This document shows positions 1 through 11,105 of a DNA stretch of 64,000 nt, piece after piece. The stretch's first letter is position 1; the number at the start of each line of letters is the position of its first letter. The stretch comes from Morinoia aosen (taxonomy: Eukaryota > Arthropoda > Malacostraca > Amphipoda > Talitridae), in the NCBI GenBank assembly GCA_030386875.1, contig CM059562.1:21443360-21507359 (forward strand), given 5' to 3'. Below the pieces are notes generated by a model, which saw nothing but the letters and a program-made list of their open reading frames with translations, was not told where the DNA came from and did not search any database. The position numbers and the translations under genes were made by a program.

Positions 1-870
1 ACTTCGTGACTAACCTTTTCTCATTACCTGATTGTCGTTTACGATGGTGTTTCAATTTGCTCGGGCACAGCGTTTATTGTCTTTTTCCTACTTCGATAAT
101 TTCAACTAAGAACTTGGGAGTTTCGAATAATTCCTTAGCAGTATTCGAATTATTTATAAGTTGTTAGCCATCTCTTGGAATATAAAATATCCAAGAGATG
201 ATATTTTTCATTTCTCATTCAACTACCCTTGACAGAGTTAGACTATTAGCACGCCATGTATGGTTTGTCTATTAGTACGCATCGTATATTTTGTTTGTTA
301 ATATGTCTCGTATGGTCTATCTATTTGTACACCTCTGATATTTTGTCTCTCAGTACACCTCGTATAGTTTGCCTATTATTATGCCTCGTATGGCTTATCT
401 ATTTGTACACCTCGGATGGTTTGCCAATTAGTTCTCCTCGTATGGAACTTTTGTTAGACTATTAGCACGCCACGTAGGGTTTGTCTATTAGTACGCCTCG
501 TATATTTTGTCCATTAATATGCCTCGTATGGTCTATCTATTTGTACACCTCTGATAGTTTGTCTATTAGTACACCTCGTATAGTTTGTCTATTATAATGC
601 CTCGTATGGCTTATCTATTTGTACACCTCTGATGGTTTGTCAATTGGTACTCCTCGTATGGAACTTTTTTTTCTAGGACGTCCTATATTAAGAAACTTTT
701 TAAAACCCAATATGTTGGCATGTATCTCATGTGGCAACTTGGAAAATAAACGTTTTTTCTTTTTTTTTCTTTTCTTGTGCTGGAGAGTAGTAGGTATGAC
801 CCAGAGAAAGAGAGAGAGAGAGAGGGAGATTTTCACTGAAGAAAAGAAAAAAAAGAAAAACAGTTAATTT
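1..870 (+). repeat. Repeat A, copy 1 (cut by window edge)
   Basis: This is a long non-coding interspersed repeat in plus orientation. It runs from unique arm sequence (about 1-235), through a block of imperfect ~26-bp minisatellite units, to a 3' end reading close to TTGGAAATAAACG followed by a T/C-rich tail near 745-775. The same arms occur inverted at 5407-7250 and 22600-24260 and direct at 9540-10860. No coding capacity is visible. The short reading frames here are minisatellite translations. Confidence 0.75.
236..660 (+). repeat. 26-bp minisatellite inside repeat A
   Basis: About 16 diverged units share the core TTTGTCTATTAGTACGCCTC and end in CGTATGG or similar. Unit variants alternate in a higher-order pattern (TATATTTTGTC, TATAGTTTG, ATGGCTTATC types). 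The block 236-440 is repeated as 452-660, so the array grew by duplicating multi-unit blocks. Confidence 0.75.
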
Positions 871-884
871 CCAATAGAGTAAAA

Positions 885-1440
885 CATGAAACGGTCACCA
901 ACCGGCTCGCCATTTTAGAGAACCCATCTAAGACCCTTCCCGAGTTACCCTGACAAATAGGGTAATTTCTGAACTATAAGACGTAGAATCTTGAAATTAA
1001 AACCAAATTAATGCTCGTGATTAGTACAACATTTTTATGTATTTAAATAATTTTTTACGCCCCCGTGGGCGGCAGGAAGCGTGGCTCTCTTGGCCCCTCA
1101 ATAGTCGGCCGATATTCTTGATTAAGCTCGCTTTCCGCCATCATTTATTTCCAAACTATTGCACCAACAAGTTTGAAATTGGTTTCATTTTAAACATCAA
1201 TTCATTTTGCAACTGTGAGTGTATAATATAACTCTCAAACGTTTCTTGGCGAGGCATGGATGGAAGTTTTCCTACCGTTGCAATGGTCGGCCGATTTTCT
1301 CGATTAACCTCATTTTCCGCCATCATTTATTTCTAAACTATTGCACCTAAAAATTTGAAATTGATTTCATTTCAAACATCAATTCATTTTGCAACTGTTA
1401 GTTTATAATAAAATTCTAAAACTCTCATACTCTTCCTGGG
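885..1440 (+). repeat. Repeat F with internal tandem duplication
   Basis: The segment 890-1235 matches 7330-7640 in inverted orientation. Shared blocks include ATTATAAGACGTA-like and GGTCGGCCGATTTTCTCG-like words. Inside this copy, about 1100-1225 is repeated at about 1280-1410 (Cys-free, AT-rich, not coding), which gives a ~180-bp tandem duplication that the inverted copy lacks. Confidence 0.6.
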
Positions 1441-1839
1441 GGGATGACAGAGAACAAGGTTCTCCTACCCCCATAAGCCGCGCATGCAATGGACTAAACA
1501 ACTGCATTTTCATTTGTCTCCCCTCTTTCTGATATTTTTTATACTTCTCTCGTTTGGTTTTCTTCGAAACCCAGGAACTACTGTTTTAAATATCAGTCAA
1601 TTGCAGTGTTTCATAATCAGAGATTCATTATCCGTGTTTCTGCCTTTCATTTTGCTTTCTCTATTTTTCTTGGGGGTATTCATTTTGCTTTCTCTATACG
1701 CTACTTGATTATGCCTATTACGAACTCATCTAATTACTTTGACAATACAGTGATTCACATACCTAGCTTTTCTGCGTCCAAAGCATTATTAGGTTTCATC
1801 AAAGCGTTACTGCAGAAATAGAAAGTATACCGGCACTCA

Positions 1840-2241
1840 AGAATCATTTCAATTACAAATGGCAACAAGAGTGGGACCTAAACTCAACAGTCTATCATGG
1901 CATAAAACCTACATTAAAACCAACAGTAAGTACTACACTACCCAGAAGACATCAAATAATCCTTTCAAGACTTCGGTTACTCACCACTCAGTTCTCAGTT
2001 GACGCATAAGCATCTTTTCTTGAAACTTCCACATCCCCAGTGCCAACGTTGCAGATTTCAGATCAGCATAAGACATGTCCTAATAGATTGTCCTATGTAT
2101 GATGACCAAAGAAAGTCGCTTAAAGAATGGGCTAATAATAATGATGTAGCCTTCAACTTAAAAACGCTCCTTAGGGACAAGTTTGATTCAAAGCTGCTGC
2201 TCACCTTCCTCAATGATAGCCGGCTTGCCAATGAAATTTGA
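1840..2241 (+). pseudogene. LINE relic: C-terminal tail of an RNase-H-type non-LTR retrotransposon
   Basis: The first frame (from about 1855) reads a WQQEW...IKP...ILSRLRLLTTQFS segment. A frame change near 2000 leads into LTHKHLF, and then PQCQRC, RHVLIDCP and YDDQR up to the stop at 2239-2241. This order (arginine-rich RLR helix, T-H, then a C-x2-C...H-x4-C knuckle) is the known C-terminal end of I/LOA/Jockey-related LINE ORF2 proteins after the RNase H domain. Only this tail is recognisable. The upstream part (1484-1820) has open frames without motifs I can place. It is broken by at least one frameshift and is not functional. The clade is uncertain. Confidence 0.6.
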
Positions 2242-3635
2242 AAAGCCCCACATCCTAGAAGCTCAAATATCAGGCACTAATGCCTTTAATTGGTGAGGAG
2301 TCTGAAGACCAACTAAGTAACTAAGTCAGTATACCGGCAGGCCGCAGCCGAGACGGTTCAAGAAACGGTTTGTGAGAAGTACAGAAATTTATTGAGAATT
2401 TCTTGAGTCCTACTTTACTTTAGACTTTAGTCCACGACTCGTAACTTTTGAAAGAATGCACTCATTGACTTCAAATTACTCTCAAATGAAAGAGTGGAAC
2501 ATTCTCTCTTTTCCATATCGAAAATACGACCACGACCCTAACGGTGTCGAAAAAATGCAGAAATTCTTTGATAAGCCTATCCGACTCCCGCGTCGTCAAA
2601 AAACTTGAGTTTGACCCGCTTTTAACTTTTGAAAGAATGCTTCCATCGACTTCAAATTATTCTCAAACATGATAATATTAGTATCCTGCATGTCTCATTT
2701 TTCCAGTACTTGCAGTCATGTTCATTTCTGAATAAGTTTTCTTCCTATTATTGTCAACTTGACTTTGTCAAGGTGGAAGATATCATGAAAATTACAGCAT
2801 AATTAGGATGATTTCAACATGCAGATGATCGTTTGAAAGTCTGGACTCTCTACAGACATATAAACTGAATACATCCTTTACATTTATTTTAGCTCCTACC
2901 TTCTCAGCTGTTCTCGAGATAGCGTACAGCAAAGACGACGACCACGTCCCATTTGTTCTTCTGTAGGTGAATCATAGATGCCAAGGTTTGAGTAGCTCCT
3001 TTGGTTTCAGTTACTGCTCCCGTCTTCAAGGCTTTGTGATGTTTATGCCTTTCATTACAACCCCACTATAATGGAAAACTGCCAAAACCAGTCGGCCGCT
3101 ATAGTAAGACTATAATTTGAGCTATAGAGAAGCCTTTATTCGAAAAACTTGAAACATTTCGATTTATCTAAAAATTTGAAACATTAGGAATTATCTTAGA
3201 ATTTAAAACATAATGAATTATCTCAGAAGTTACACAATTTCTAAATATTTACAAAATTTTGAAGTGTTTGAAAAATTTCAAACATTTGTTAAATGATTCT
3301 ACAGAAGTGTATTATGGGCGTATCTGAGCCGGAGGCTTCAATACCTACCACATGGAACCAATTTCAATCGGTGAGACATGCACGTCAAAGAAACAAATCA
3401 GTCTTGATAATATTCCTTTTTTAAAATACTATTCCTGTCCCTACTTTACAATTGAAACAGCAGAACAGGAACGCTTTTTATCCATGCAGCTTATTATTCC
3501 CCTATCTTACGCGGGAATTGTGACACGAAAGATATTTTGTTTCTGATTGCATCACAACATATTTGCTATCGGAACTAAATTTGTCTAACAGTTGAAAACG
3601 AACGTTCTACAGTAGCCATTTGATCAGGAGCCTAG
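2242..3635. other. Unassigned, AT-rich; short direct repeat
   Basis: No gene was recognised. A ~55-bp block (AACTTTTGAAAGAATGC...) at 2437-2490 recurs at 2617-2672. The stretch 3120-3270 is a run of GAAACAT/TTTAGAAATT-like AT motifs. The open frame 3352-3546 (64 codons) has no motif or splice context I can support as coding. Confidence 0.5.
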
Positions 3636-3857
3636 CTAAATCTCTTCGATCTTGAAAATTGTTTCAATAAGGAATTCTTTCTCCGTAGATTTATTTAATG
3701 CGTCTTCTTCTAAGTTTTCATCTTCATATTTCACTTCGCAATTGGCCTCTGATTCCTTTTGAGAATCCGGCGATGGTTCATCTTCTTCCAATGATTCATC
3801 CTTTTCTCCATGTTTCGTGTCGTTTGTAAATCCTTTGGTGCGCGTTATCAGCGTTGT
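3636..3857 (-). CDS. Acidic protein of unknown function, last coding exon
   Basis: On the minus strand the segment is preceded by a pyrimidine-rich acceptor (GTTTTTGCCCAG, AG at 3858-3859), opens in phase 0 and ends at TAG (3636-3638), giving 73 residues. It is strongly acidic (DESLEEDEPSPD, EDENLEEDALNK) and has no membrane segment. Its phase matches the donor at the end of the exon at 4441-4542, and the 583-bp gap has a GTGAGT start and a CAG end. I therefore read the two as adjacent exons of one gene. No family was recognised. The retained frame and good splice sites in a repeat-filled region argue for a real gene, but a lone pseudo-exon pair is possible. Confidence 0.5.
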   Translation of the reverse strand, partial: TTLITRTKGFTNDTKHGEKDESLEEDEPSPDSQKESEANCEVKYEDENLEEDALNKSTEKEFLIETIFKIEEI

Positions 3858-4014
3858 CTGGGCAAAAACAGTTATCAATATTAAATATTATTTAAAGATT
3901 TACGAACATGATTCTCCAATTACATTTATCTTCTGTATTCGAAGTCCGTTCATTTCTTTCTATGTTTATAAATAGAGTTTTCTCATGATTTGAAATGTAC
4001 GTACATTTTATTGA

Positions 4015-4080
4015 GACAATACGAACCCACAATGACTAGATATCAATGATAGTATTAGATAATAGGTATAGATACTGACA
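4015..4080 (-). repeat. Fragment of repeat D
   Basis: This ~65-bp piece (AACCCACAATGACTAGA ... GATAATAGGTATAG) matches 12405-12460 in the same orientation and 24965-25020 inverted. It lies inside the intron of the small acidic gene. Confidence 0.45.
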
Positions 4081-4440
4081 CAACTGAACTGACACAAAAA
4101 ATAAAGGTAAAAATGATAATAAAAATGAAATGAACATTTCAATGGTCAAATAACTTATTAAGAGAAAAATTAGAAAGAGCAAATGTTGAGGCAGCAAATG
4201 AGAGGTTAGTTAGTAGCTAAGACTACTGACGATGTTAGCCGAGCGACAGCAAAATGAAAGATTACAAATAGGTATCTGAAAAGTGGATACAATGAATTCA
4301 GCACATGTGAGTCGGATTTCTTTATTATTTTTTCGCCTCAAATCCTTTTCGATCAACAGAAAGAATAATCTTAACAGAAAGAATTAACCATTGCTTCACC
4401 ACTTTACCTTAGACAATGGGAACAGATTAGAAGAACTCAC

Positions 4441-4542
4441 CTTAGAGCACTTCCCCGCAGATGCTGGGGCGTTTTCTTCGTGGAAATATTCATTGAGACG
4501 AACTCCTCCGGTGGGAGGTTCTCGGTATTTTGCGCATTTCAT
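4441..4542 (-). CDS. Acidic protein of unknown function, upstream exon
   Basis: This is a 102-nt exon on the minus strand. Acceptor AG lies at 4543-4544 after TTATGCTTCAC. The exon opens with ATG (4542-4540) and closes with AAG followed by the donor GTGAGT (4440-4435). It gives exactly 34 codons, phase 0 at both ends, including Cys-3 and Cys-32 and a YREPPTGGVRLNEYF segment. ATG is the first codon of the exon, so either translation starts here with a 5'UTR intron just upstream, or this is an internal exon with more coding sequence above 4544. The next 300 bp upstream show no obvious exon before repeat D and a SINE begin. Confidence 0.5.
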
Positions 4543-4744
4543 CTGTGAAGCATAAAATGAAAGCCGAGTATAAGTGAATTTAAGCAGTGGCGGGCATTGA
4601 TCTTCAAAATATTAGTCCGATTGTGAACTTCTGATCCTGGTCAATGGATAATTCCGAATACGATTATCCGATCCTAAAATTTTAACGGCGATCCTAAATT
4701 TGCAAAGCATTCGTTCTTTAAAGTTTTAAAGCCGAAAGTTAACG

Positions 4745-5405
4745 AAATAAAATTAAAATGCTTCACCCAAAAGCTAAGAAATGCGCAATGTTATTTATTG
4801 GTCCTTTGTTTTGAGGTTCGAAATAGCGTAGTTCTACCTAATAATAGTGCTCTCCGTGGTACAGTGGTTAAATCCGGCTCGTATGTTGGAGTCGCGGGTT
4901 CGTATCCCGGCGCTGGCGCGGAGATTTTCCCCGTTGGGTACAAGGGAAAGCTCAAGCACAATACCCCACTCAACCCAGGTGTCGGAAATGGGTACCGGCT
5001 TTACGGGGGAACCGTCATGGTATCCTATATACAGCGTTAGTTATAAGACATTTGAAAAACCAATGCTAAGATCTTATGAATCAGGCTTGATTGGAAATAA
5101 AGCATCTCAAAGATGCCGATGTTACCCTAACCTAACCTAACCTAATACTAAATACTCTAATTATTGTGGGTTCGCACACGTATATATGTGATACCTACGA
5201 GTGCGAAATATAATTTTCGTACTGCAGCAATAATGCATACTTTAATGTTAAAAAGCCGGAATTAGTTGTCGAAAGCATCTTATATTCATTCTATTTATTT
5301 CTGTTTCTCTGGTTTCCCCTTCAATTAATACATAGGATGTAGAAATTTTTTGTAAATGTATTGCAAGTTACTTGCAGAACTGCTGAGCTGATGTAATACA
5401 TTGTA
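4745..5405 (+). repeat. Repeat D, interrupted by a SINE
   Basis: 4745-4836 and 5148-5405 together match 24900-25260 (shared words GCGCAATGTT, CGAGTGCGAAATATAAT, CAATTAATACATAGGA). The SINE at 4844-5139 sits in the middle with an 8-bp duplicated target. This copy lacks the GGAGTC array found in the copies at 12.6 and 24.6 kb. Repeat A starts at its right edge. Confidence 0.65.
4844..5139 (+). mobile_element. tRNA-derived SINE (copy 1)
   Basis: The head carries a Pol III A box, TGGTACAGTGG (4857-4867), and a B box, GGTTCGTATCC (4897-4907, one change from consensus), at tRNA spacing. A ~150-bp conserved body follows (AATACCCCACTC, ATGGGTACCGG). The 3' end reads GATTGGAAATAAAGCATC with a small hairpin GCATC/GATGC. 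The copy is flanked by the direct repeat ACCTAATA (4836-4843, 5140-5147). Between body and repeat are four CCTAA units, where the other copies have TGTT/GTT units. It is inserted in repeat D. Confidence 0.85.
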
Positions 5406-5406
5406 C

Positions 5407-7250
5407 TCATAAGAAAGAAAGAAAAACCGTTTATTTCCAAGTTGCCACATGAGATACATGCCAACATATTGGCTTTTAAAAGTTTCTTAATATAGGACGT
5501 CCTAAAACAAAAGTTCCATACGAGGAGTACTAATTGACAAACCATCCGAGGTGTACAAATAGATAAGCCATACGAGGCCTAATAACAGACAAACTATACG
5601 AGGTGTGCTAATAGACAAACTATGCTATCAGAGGTGTACAAATAGATAGACCATACGATGCATATTAATAGACAAAATATACGAGGCGTACTAATAGACA
5701 AACCATACGTGGTGTGCTAATAGTCTAACAAAAGTTCCATACGAGGAGTACTAATTGACAAACCATCCGAGGTGTACAAATAGATAAGCCATACGAGGCA
5801 TAATAATAGACAAACTATACGAGGTGTACTATTAGACAAACTATCAGAGGTGTACAAATAGACAGACCATGCGAGGCATATTAATAGAAAAAATATACGA
5901 GGCGCACTAATAGATAAACCACACGTGGCGTGCTAATAGTCTAACTCTGTCAAGGGTAGTTGAATGAGAAATGAGAAATATTATCTCTTGGATATTTTAT
6001 ATTCCAAGAGATTCCGGTACAGCGCTTCTTGCCTGTTTCCTACTTCGATAATTTCAATTAAGAACTTGGGAGTTTCGAAGAATTCTTTAGTAGTATTCGA
6101 ATTATTTATAAGATTATCGAAGTAGGAAAAATACAAAAAACGCTGCACCGTACTAGATTGAAACACCATCGTAAATGACAATCAAGTATTGAGAAAAAGT
6201 TAGTCTCGAAGTAATTTGTAAAGAACATCGCGCAACACAGTACGCACATCTAGAAATGCGTAAACAAACTTGCACTCAAAATTTAAATGCATGGCGTGTT
6301 CGGCATACAAATATAGAAATAATTTTTGCACGAGCGCTTTATTCCATTTGTCTATTTATACTTTTAGTTTCTTCTATTCACAGAAATGCCCTTCGGGGTC
6401 GTGATAGATCGATTTATAAATCATTAAGCAAGCGAACTCAATTTGTTTATTTCTGAAATTTGGTTCAGTGTTAAATGATCGCAGAGCTTTAGGTAAAATG
6501 TAATGTGTTCTTGAGGTTTTGCTTTTTATGCAAAAGTAGAAATAGAAACATATGTATGTACATGTGCGCATATATGTGTGCGAAACGTGTGCATGTGTAC
6601 ACTGATACATAGACATTTAGGTTTGCGTTCGCACACATACACACTCGCGCACCCACTAACACACATATTCATATATATACGTATTGAAAATGAAAATAAG
6701 AAAAATGCTAATATACATAAAAAATAATCTTGCTCTTTCTATATTTAAAATGACAGCCGAAGCTCTAATGAATCGTAAGAAATAACCTGAAGAAAGATAA
6801 GGAATAGAAAAAAAAGGACTTCGAAAAACGTATAAATGGAATGATTTTTTAATTTCCTAAAGGAAATTTTAAGAAAACTCAAGTTACCGCCGAAGAACAA
6901 CAACAACAAAAAAAACATATATCATATCTTCTCGATATTCTCTGCAACATCATGCGGACATGGGTACATGGGATAAAATGGAAATACAGTGTAAGCCGGT
7001 TACCGCTCATGATTGACAAATAACTACAAAATTTTGGCAGAAATGCGTAAACAAACATATACTCAACATCAAAATTCATAGCTTGTACAACATACGGACA
7101 GAAAGATAATTTTACCACGATTCATATGCTCAAATTGCGCTATACTTCATTAATTGTATTTGTCATTAATCCGATTCAGAGAGACGCCTTCTGGGGAAGT
7201 GATAGATCTATTTTTGAATCATTTCGGTAAGAAGAGTGGGAACTCTGAAT
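5407..7250 (-). repeat. Repeat A, copy 2 (near full length)
   Basis: This copy is in minus orientation. The 3' end (minus sense TTGGAAATAAACGG plus a T/C tail) is at about 5407-5450, the minisatellite at 5515-5945, the arm matching 1-235 at 5945-6215, and then about 1 kb of further sequence that aligns block by block with 23250-24260 (TTCAGTGTTAA, AAGTAAAATGTAATGT, TGCTCAAATTGCGCT). TG/CA-rich microsatellite lies at 6550-6680. Nothing coding is recognised. The element is at least ~1.8 kb long. Confidence 0.7.
5515..5945 (-). repeat. 26-bp minisatellite inside repeat A copy 2
   Basis: It has the same unit family as 236-660 read on the opposite strand (core GACAAACTATACGAGGTG, TAATAGACAAA). 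It again consists of two higher-order blocks, each starting AAAAGTTCCATACGAGGAG (about 5506 and 5729). Confidence 0.75.
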
Positions 7251-7329
7251 GCTCTTAAGTAAAAAAAGGGCATATTGACGCATGATTTCGTTTGAGCATG
7301 TTTGCCCTTCATTCCTAATTTTGATAACG

Positions 7330-7640
7330 ATAATTTCACTTGGTTAATTTGTCTTGTAAGTGCAATAGTTTAGAAATTAATGTTGGCACAAAACGAGGTT
7401 AATCGAGAAAATTGGCCGACCATTGACGGGCTTGACGGGCTACGAGAGCGACGCTCCCTGCCCCACACGAGGGCGTCAAAAAATTTTTTAGGTACGTAAA
7501 AATGTTGTTTTTGCCACGAGAATTAATTTGGTACCAATTTCAAGATAGTACGTCTTATAATTTAGATATTACTCTATTTGTCCTGGTAATTCAGAGGTTC
7601 TTTCGAAGAGTTTTAGATCGGATCTCAAAAATGGGCTAGC
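7330..7640 (-). repeat. Repeat F, inverted copy
   Basis: This is the inverted match of 890-1235, including AAAAATTTTTTACG-like and GGTCGGCCAATTTTCTCG-like blocks in minus sense. It is non-coding and lies directly beside the 3' end of the CR1/Jockey-like LINE. Confidence 0.6.
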
Positions 7641-7907
7641 CGGTATTTACGCAGAGGAAATTTACATTTGTTTTTATTTGAAAGTTCAGTGCTAGTGTGG
7701 GCTGAGATTCCTGAGATTCCTGAGATATAGTTTGGAGCACAGCTCCAGGCCACGATGAGTCGCCGCCTCACGACGCCGCCAACCTCCCCGCAGCGACGGA
7801 GCCCCAGGTCCTCAGCAAAGGGAGCCAGCAGCTCCACCACAGCCGAGGCAGGCTACGACGCCTCCAGAACGAGCGGCGTCAGCCCTCCTTCCCTTGCCGG
7901 GGCAAGG
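7641..7907 (-). repeat. 3'UTR of the CR1/Jockey-like LINE
   Basis: This GC-rich stretch follows the ORF2 stop on the minus strand. It is consistent with the 3' UTR and ends near an AAATAAAAAC word at about 7665-7675, then enters repeat F. Other reading frames through it show no conserved motif. Confidence 0.5.
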
Positions 7908-9415
7908 TTAGGGGGCAGCTGCTCTCATATATGCCAGCTGCTGCAGGATACTATTACCCTCAGCAGGCTGGTAGTAATGCGGCAAGGGAGGCTTGTCCGG
8001 GATCGTCCTCAAAAATCCATCGAGTCTCCCTTTGAACGACTCCAGTGTCCCCTCAAACTCCCTGGTACTAGCCGGAAGACAGTTGAACAGGCGAGGACCC
8101 ATAACAGAGAACGAGTTTTCATGCCTCGTTCTGATGCTCGCCAGCGCCCTGCTGGTAAAGGCTGGGATGTTACAAGTTTTCCCTCGCCGAATGTGCCGCT
8201 GGGCTGTTAGTCGCATCGCCTGGTCCCTGAAGTTCGGAGCCAAGCCATTCAGAACCTTCCAGGTATATATGATGAGGTACCTTTCACGGCGACGCTGTAA
8301 CGAAAACAGGGACAGGTGTGATAGCCGTTTCCAGTAGTCAAACGACTGCATTCCGTCGATCCTTGCAGTGAAGGTCCTCTGTGCACCCTCCAACTTCTGT
8401 ACTTCGCCAACAGTGCTCGGACTCCAGAGCTGACAACAGTACTCTGCCAATGGGAGGACTAACGATTTGAACAATTTCAGCATTAGTGGGGCTTCCCTTG
8501 TCTTAAAGGTTCGCAGGATCCATCCGATCTGGCGTCTGCACCTAAGCACCACCTGGTTAATGTGCTCTCCGAAGCCACCGTCATCCGAGATTACGACCCC
8601 CAGATCCCTGACCGAAGACTTGCGGTCGATCGCTGAACCTCCAGTGGGGCTGTACGCATAGGAGGGGTCAGGGTGCAAACCGTACCGCACCAACTCAAAT
8701 TTATTTTCATTGAAGGTCATGTTGTTTCGCGTTGCCCACTCGCAAATCTTCTGGAGGTCACTCTGTAGAGCCTCACAGTCCTCCACCGTAGCAATAGTTT
8801 TCAAGACCCTGGTGTCGTCAGCGAAGGATGAGGCCCGTGAGTGCAACAGATTGACATTGATGTCCGAAATGTGGATCAGGAAAAGGAGTGGACCCAAAAC
8901 GGATCCCTGAGGCACACCACTCACCACCACCGACTCCGTCGAGCGGCTCCCGTCCACTGAGACAACTTGTTTCCTGTTTGTTAGGAAGCTATAAATCCAT
9001 TCAAGGAGCCTACCACTGATTCCAAAAAGACGGAGCTTCCTAAGCAGCACGCCATAATCTACTTTATCGAAGGCCTTAGCGAAGTCCAGATACACCACGT
9101 CTACAGCGAGTCCAGAGCCAAGCGCCTCCGTAACCTGCCGCTGATGCTCCAACAATTGTTAGAGGCACGACCGACCCCGTCTGAAACCGTGCTGATTGTC
9201 GTTCAGTAGGTCATTGCTCTCGAGACACGTAACTAGTCGTTTAACTACGATCTTCTCAAAAATTTTAATTACATGGGATGTTAGGGCGATAGGACGGTAA
9301 TTTTTGGGAATGCTTCACGCCCCCCTTGTGAACCGGAATAATTACTCCCAATTTGAGAGGAGCAGGCACGCATCCTTTATCCATTGATGATCTCCAAGGT
9401 GTGATGAGAGCACAC
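7908..9415 (-). pseudogene. 5'-truncated CR1/Jockey-like LINE ORF2 (reverse transcriptase)
   Basis: The minus-strand frame from about 9153 to the TAA at 7908-7910 holds RT blocks in order: VYLDFAKAFDKV, GVPQGSVLGPLLF, the catalytic SFADDT (about 8811-8828), an RT thumb and a long C-terminal tail. Homology continues upstream of the open frame (HGFRRGRSCL, NYRPIALTSHVIKIFEKIV, LKLGVIIPVHKGG) but is broken by TAA at 9159-9161 and a frameshift at about 9305-9330. No endonuclease or ORF1 remains. It ends abruptly at about 9415, as expected for 5' truncation during target-primed reverse transcription. It is markedly more GC-rich than its surroundings, which suggests fairly recent arrival. The exact clade is not certain. 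Confidence 0.85.
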
Positions 9416-9540
9416 TAGCACTCAGTAATTTATATAATAATATTATATAGTAACTAGGTAATAAATGTAAGTAACTAAAAAGCATAATCCTCGTAACGCA
9501 TACGTGTAAAAACACTCATGTTACTCCATTTTATCCCACG
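9416..9540. other. AT-rich spacer
   Basis: Short TA-rich sequence between the LINE 5' truncation point and repeat A. No feature is visible. Confidence 0.4.
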
Positions 9541-9768
9541 TACACATGTCCCTATAATGCTGAAGAGTTGTGTTGCTTCTTGACTATAATCTGATTTTTC
9601 TTAAAAATTTCTGTGAAGAAATTAAAAAACAGCTCATTTTTATGTTTTTCGAAGTCTTCTCTTCCTTTTAGTTATTTTTTTTGCGAAAAATTTCTTAGGA
9701 TTACAGTGAGCTCAGCTGTCATTTTCTGTGTAGTAGATGGTAGGTTGCTTCTATCTTTTATGTTATAT

Positions 9769-9802
<34 letters not shown>

Positions 9803-10860
9803 CAATAAGTATATAAATTAATATGTGTGTGTACGTGTGTAGGTATATATATGTATCTACATAAATAGATATACATGTTTCTATTTCATTTCTTTACGCA
9901 AAAACCATTCGGTTAATAAATTTTATTGCAATTGCGAAATGATTCAAAAATAGATCTAGCACTTCCCCAGAGGGCGTTTCTGTGAATCGGATTAATGTCA
10001 TATATAATTTATGAAATAAAGTGCAATTTGAGCATATGAATCGTAGTAAAATTATCTTTCTGTCCGTGTTTTGTACAAGCTATGAATTTTGATATTGAAT
10101 ATATGTTTGTTTACCCATTTCTACCAATATTTTGTAGATATTTGTCAATCATGAGTGGTAACCGGCTTACACTGTATCTCTATTTTATCCCATGTACCCA
10201 TGTCCGCATGATGTGGTGAATATCGAGAAGATACGAAATATGTTTTTGGTGGTGATAGGGCTTTGCATATTTTTTAGGGCATATTTTTCATTTCTCATTC
10301 AACTACCCTTGACAGAGATAGACTATTGGCAAGCCACGTGTGGTTTGTCTATTAGTACGCCTCGTATATTTTGTCTATTAATATGCCTCGTATGGTCTAT
10401 CTATTTTGTACACCTCTGATAGCTTGTCTATTAGTACACCTCGTATAGTTTGCCTATTATTATTATGCCTCGTATGGCTTATCTATTTGTACACCTCGGA
10501 TGGTTTGTCAATTAGTACCCCTTGTATAGAACTTTTGTTAGACTACTAGCACACCACGAATGGGTCTGTCTATTAGTACGCCTCGTATATTTTGTCAATT
10601 AATATGCCTCGTATGGTCTATCTACTTGTACACCTCTGACAGTTTGTCTATTAGTACACCTCGTATAGTTTGTCTATTATTATGCCTCGTATGGCTCATC
10701 TACTTGTACACCTCGGATGGTTTGTCAATTAGTACTCCTCGTATGGAACATTTGTTTTAGGATGCCCTATATTTAAGAAACTTTTAAAAGCCAATATGTT
10801 GGCATGTATCTCATGTGACAATTTGGAAATAAACATTTTTTTCTTTTTTTTTTCTTTCAT
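9540..10860 (+). repeat. Repeat A, copy 3
   Basis: Plus orientation. 9540-10260 aligns with parts of the distal arm of the minus copies (CCAGAGGGCGTTTCTGTGAA, GAGCATATGAATCGTAG). There is a 26-nt T run at 9777-9802 and TATG microsatellite at 9800-9880. The proximal arm is shortened: only about 30 bp remain before the minisatellite (10316-10745). The 3' end TTGGAAATAAACA plus pyrimidine tail is at 10825-10860. It is rearranged relative to copies 2 and 4. Confidence 0.65.
10316..10745 (+). repeat. 26-bp minisatellite inside repeat A copy 3
   Basis: Two higher-order blocks of the same units as in 236-660, the second starting near 10548. Each block ends CTCGTATGGAAC or a close variant. Confidence 0.7.
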
Positions 10861-11105
10861 TAGGGCACACTTGTATTGGAACATGAGCAAACCAACACAG
10901 GAACTGGTGATTGGAGGATTTAATGTTAAGAGTAAGTTGGACAGATTTAAATTATTTTGCGTCTAAGATTATGAGGTCGACATTCAGAATGATTTTTTTT
11001 ACGTTCTTAAGTATCGACTAGTTTACCAAAATAATGAGCTCGAAGTGAATAACATGTTTTATCATAAGACAAATTTAAATAAATTACAAACTACGCTGAT
11101 AATAC
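10861..11105. other. Unassigned
   Basis: No gene or clear repeat match. It lies between repeat A and a LINE B 3'UTR fragment and may be a diverged part of the latter. Confidence 0.35.

Noticed and set aside
4846-4918. Possible tRNA gene
   Set aside because: Promoter boxes are present but the cloverleaf does not close and a SINE body follows.
7755-8910. Several plus-strand frames of 60-151 codons
   Set aside because: Antisense shadows of the GC-rich CR1/Jockey-like LINE ORF2.
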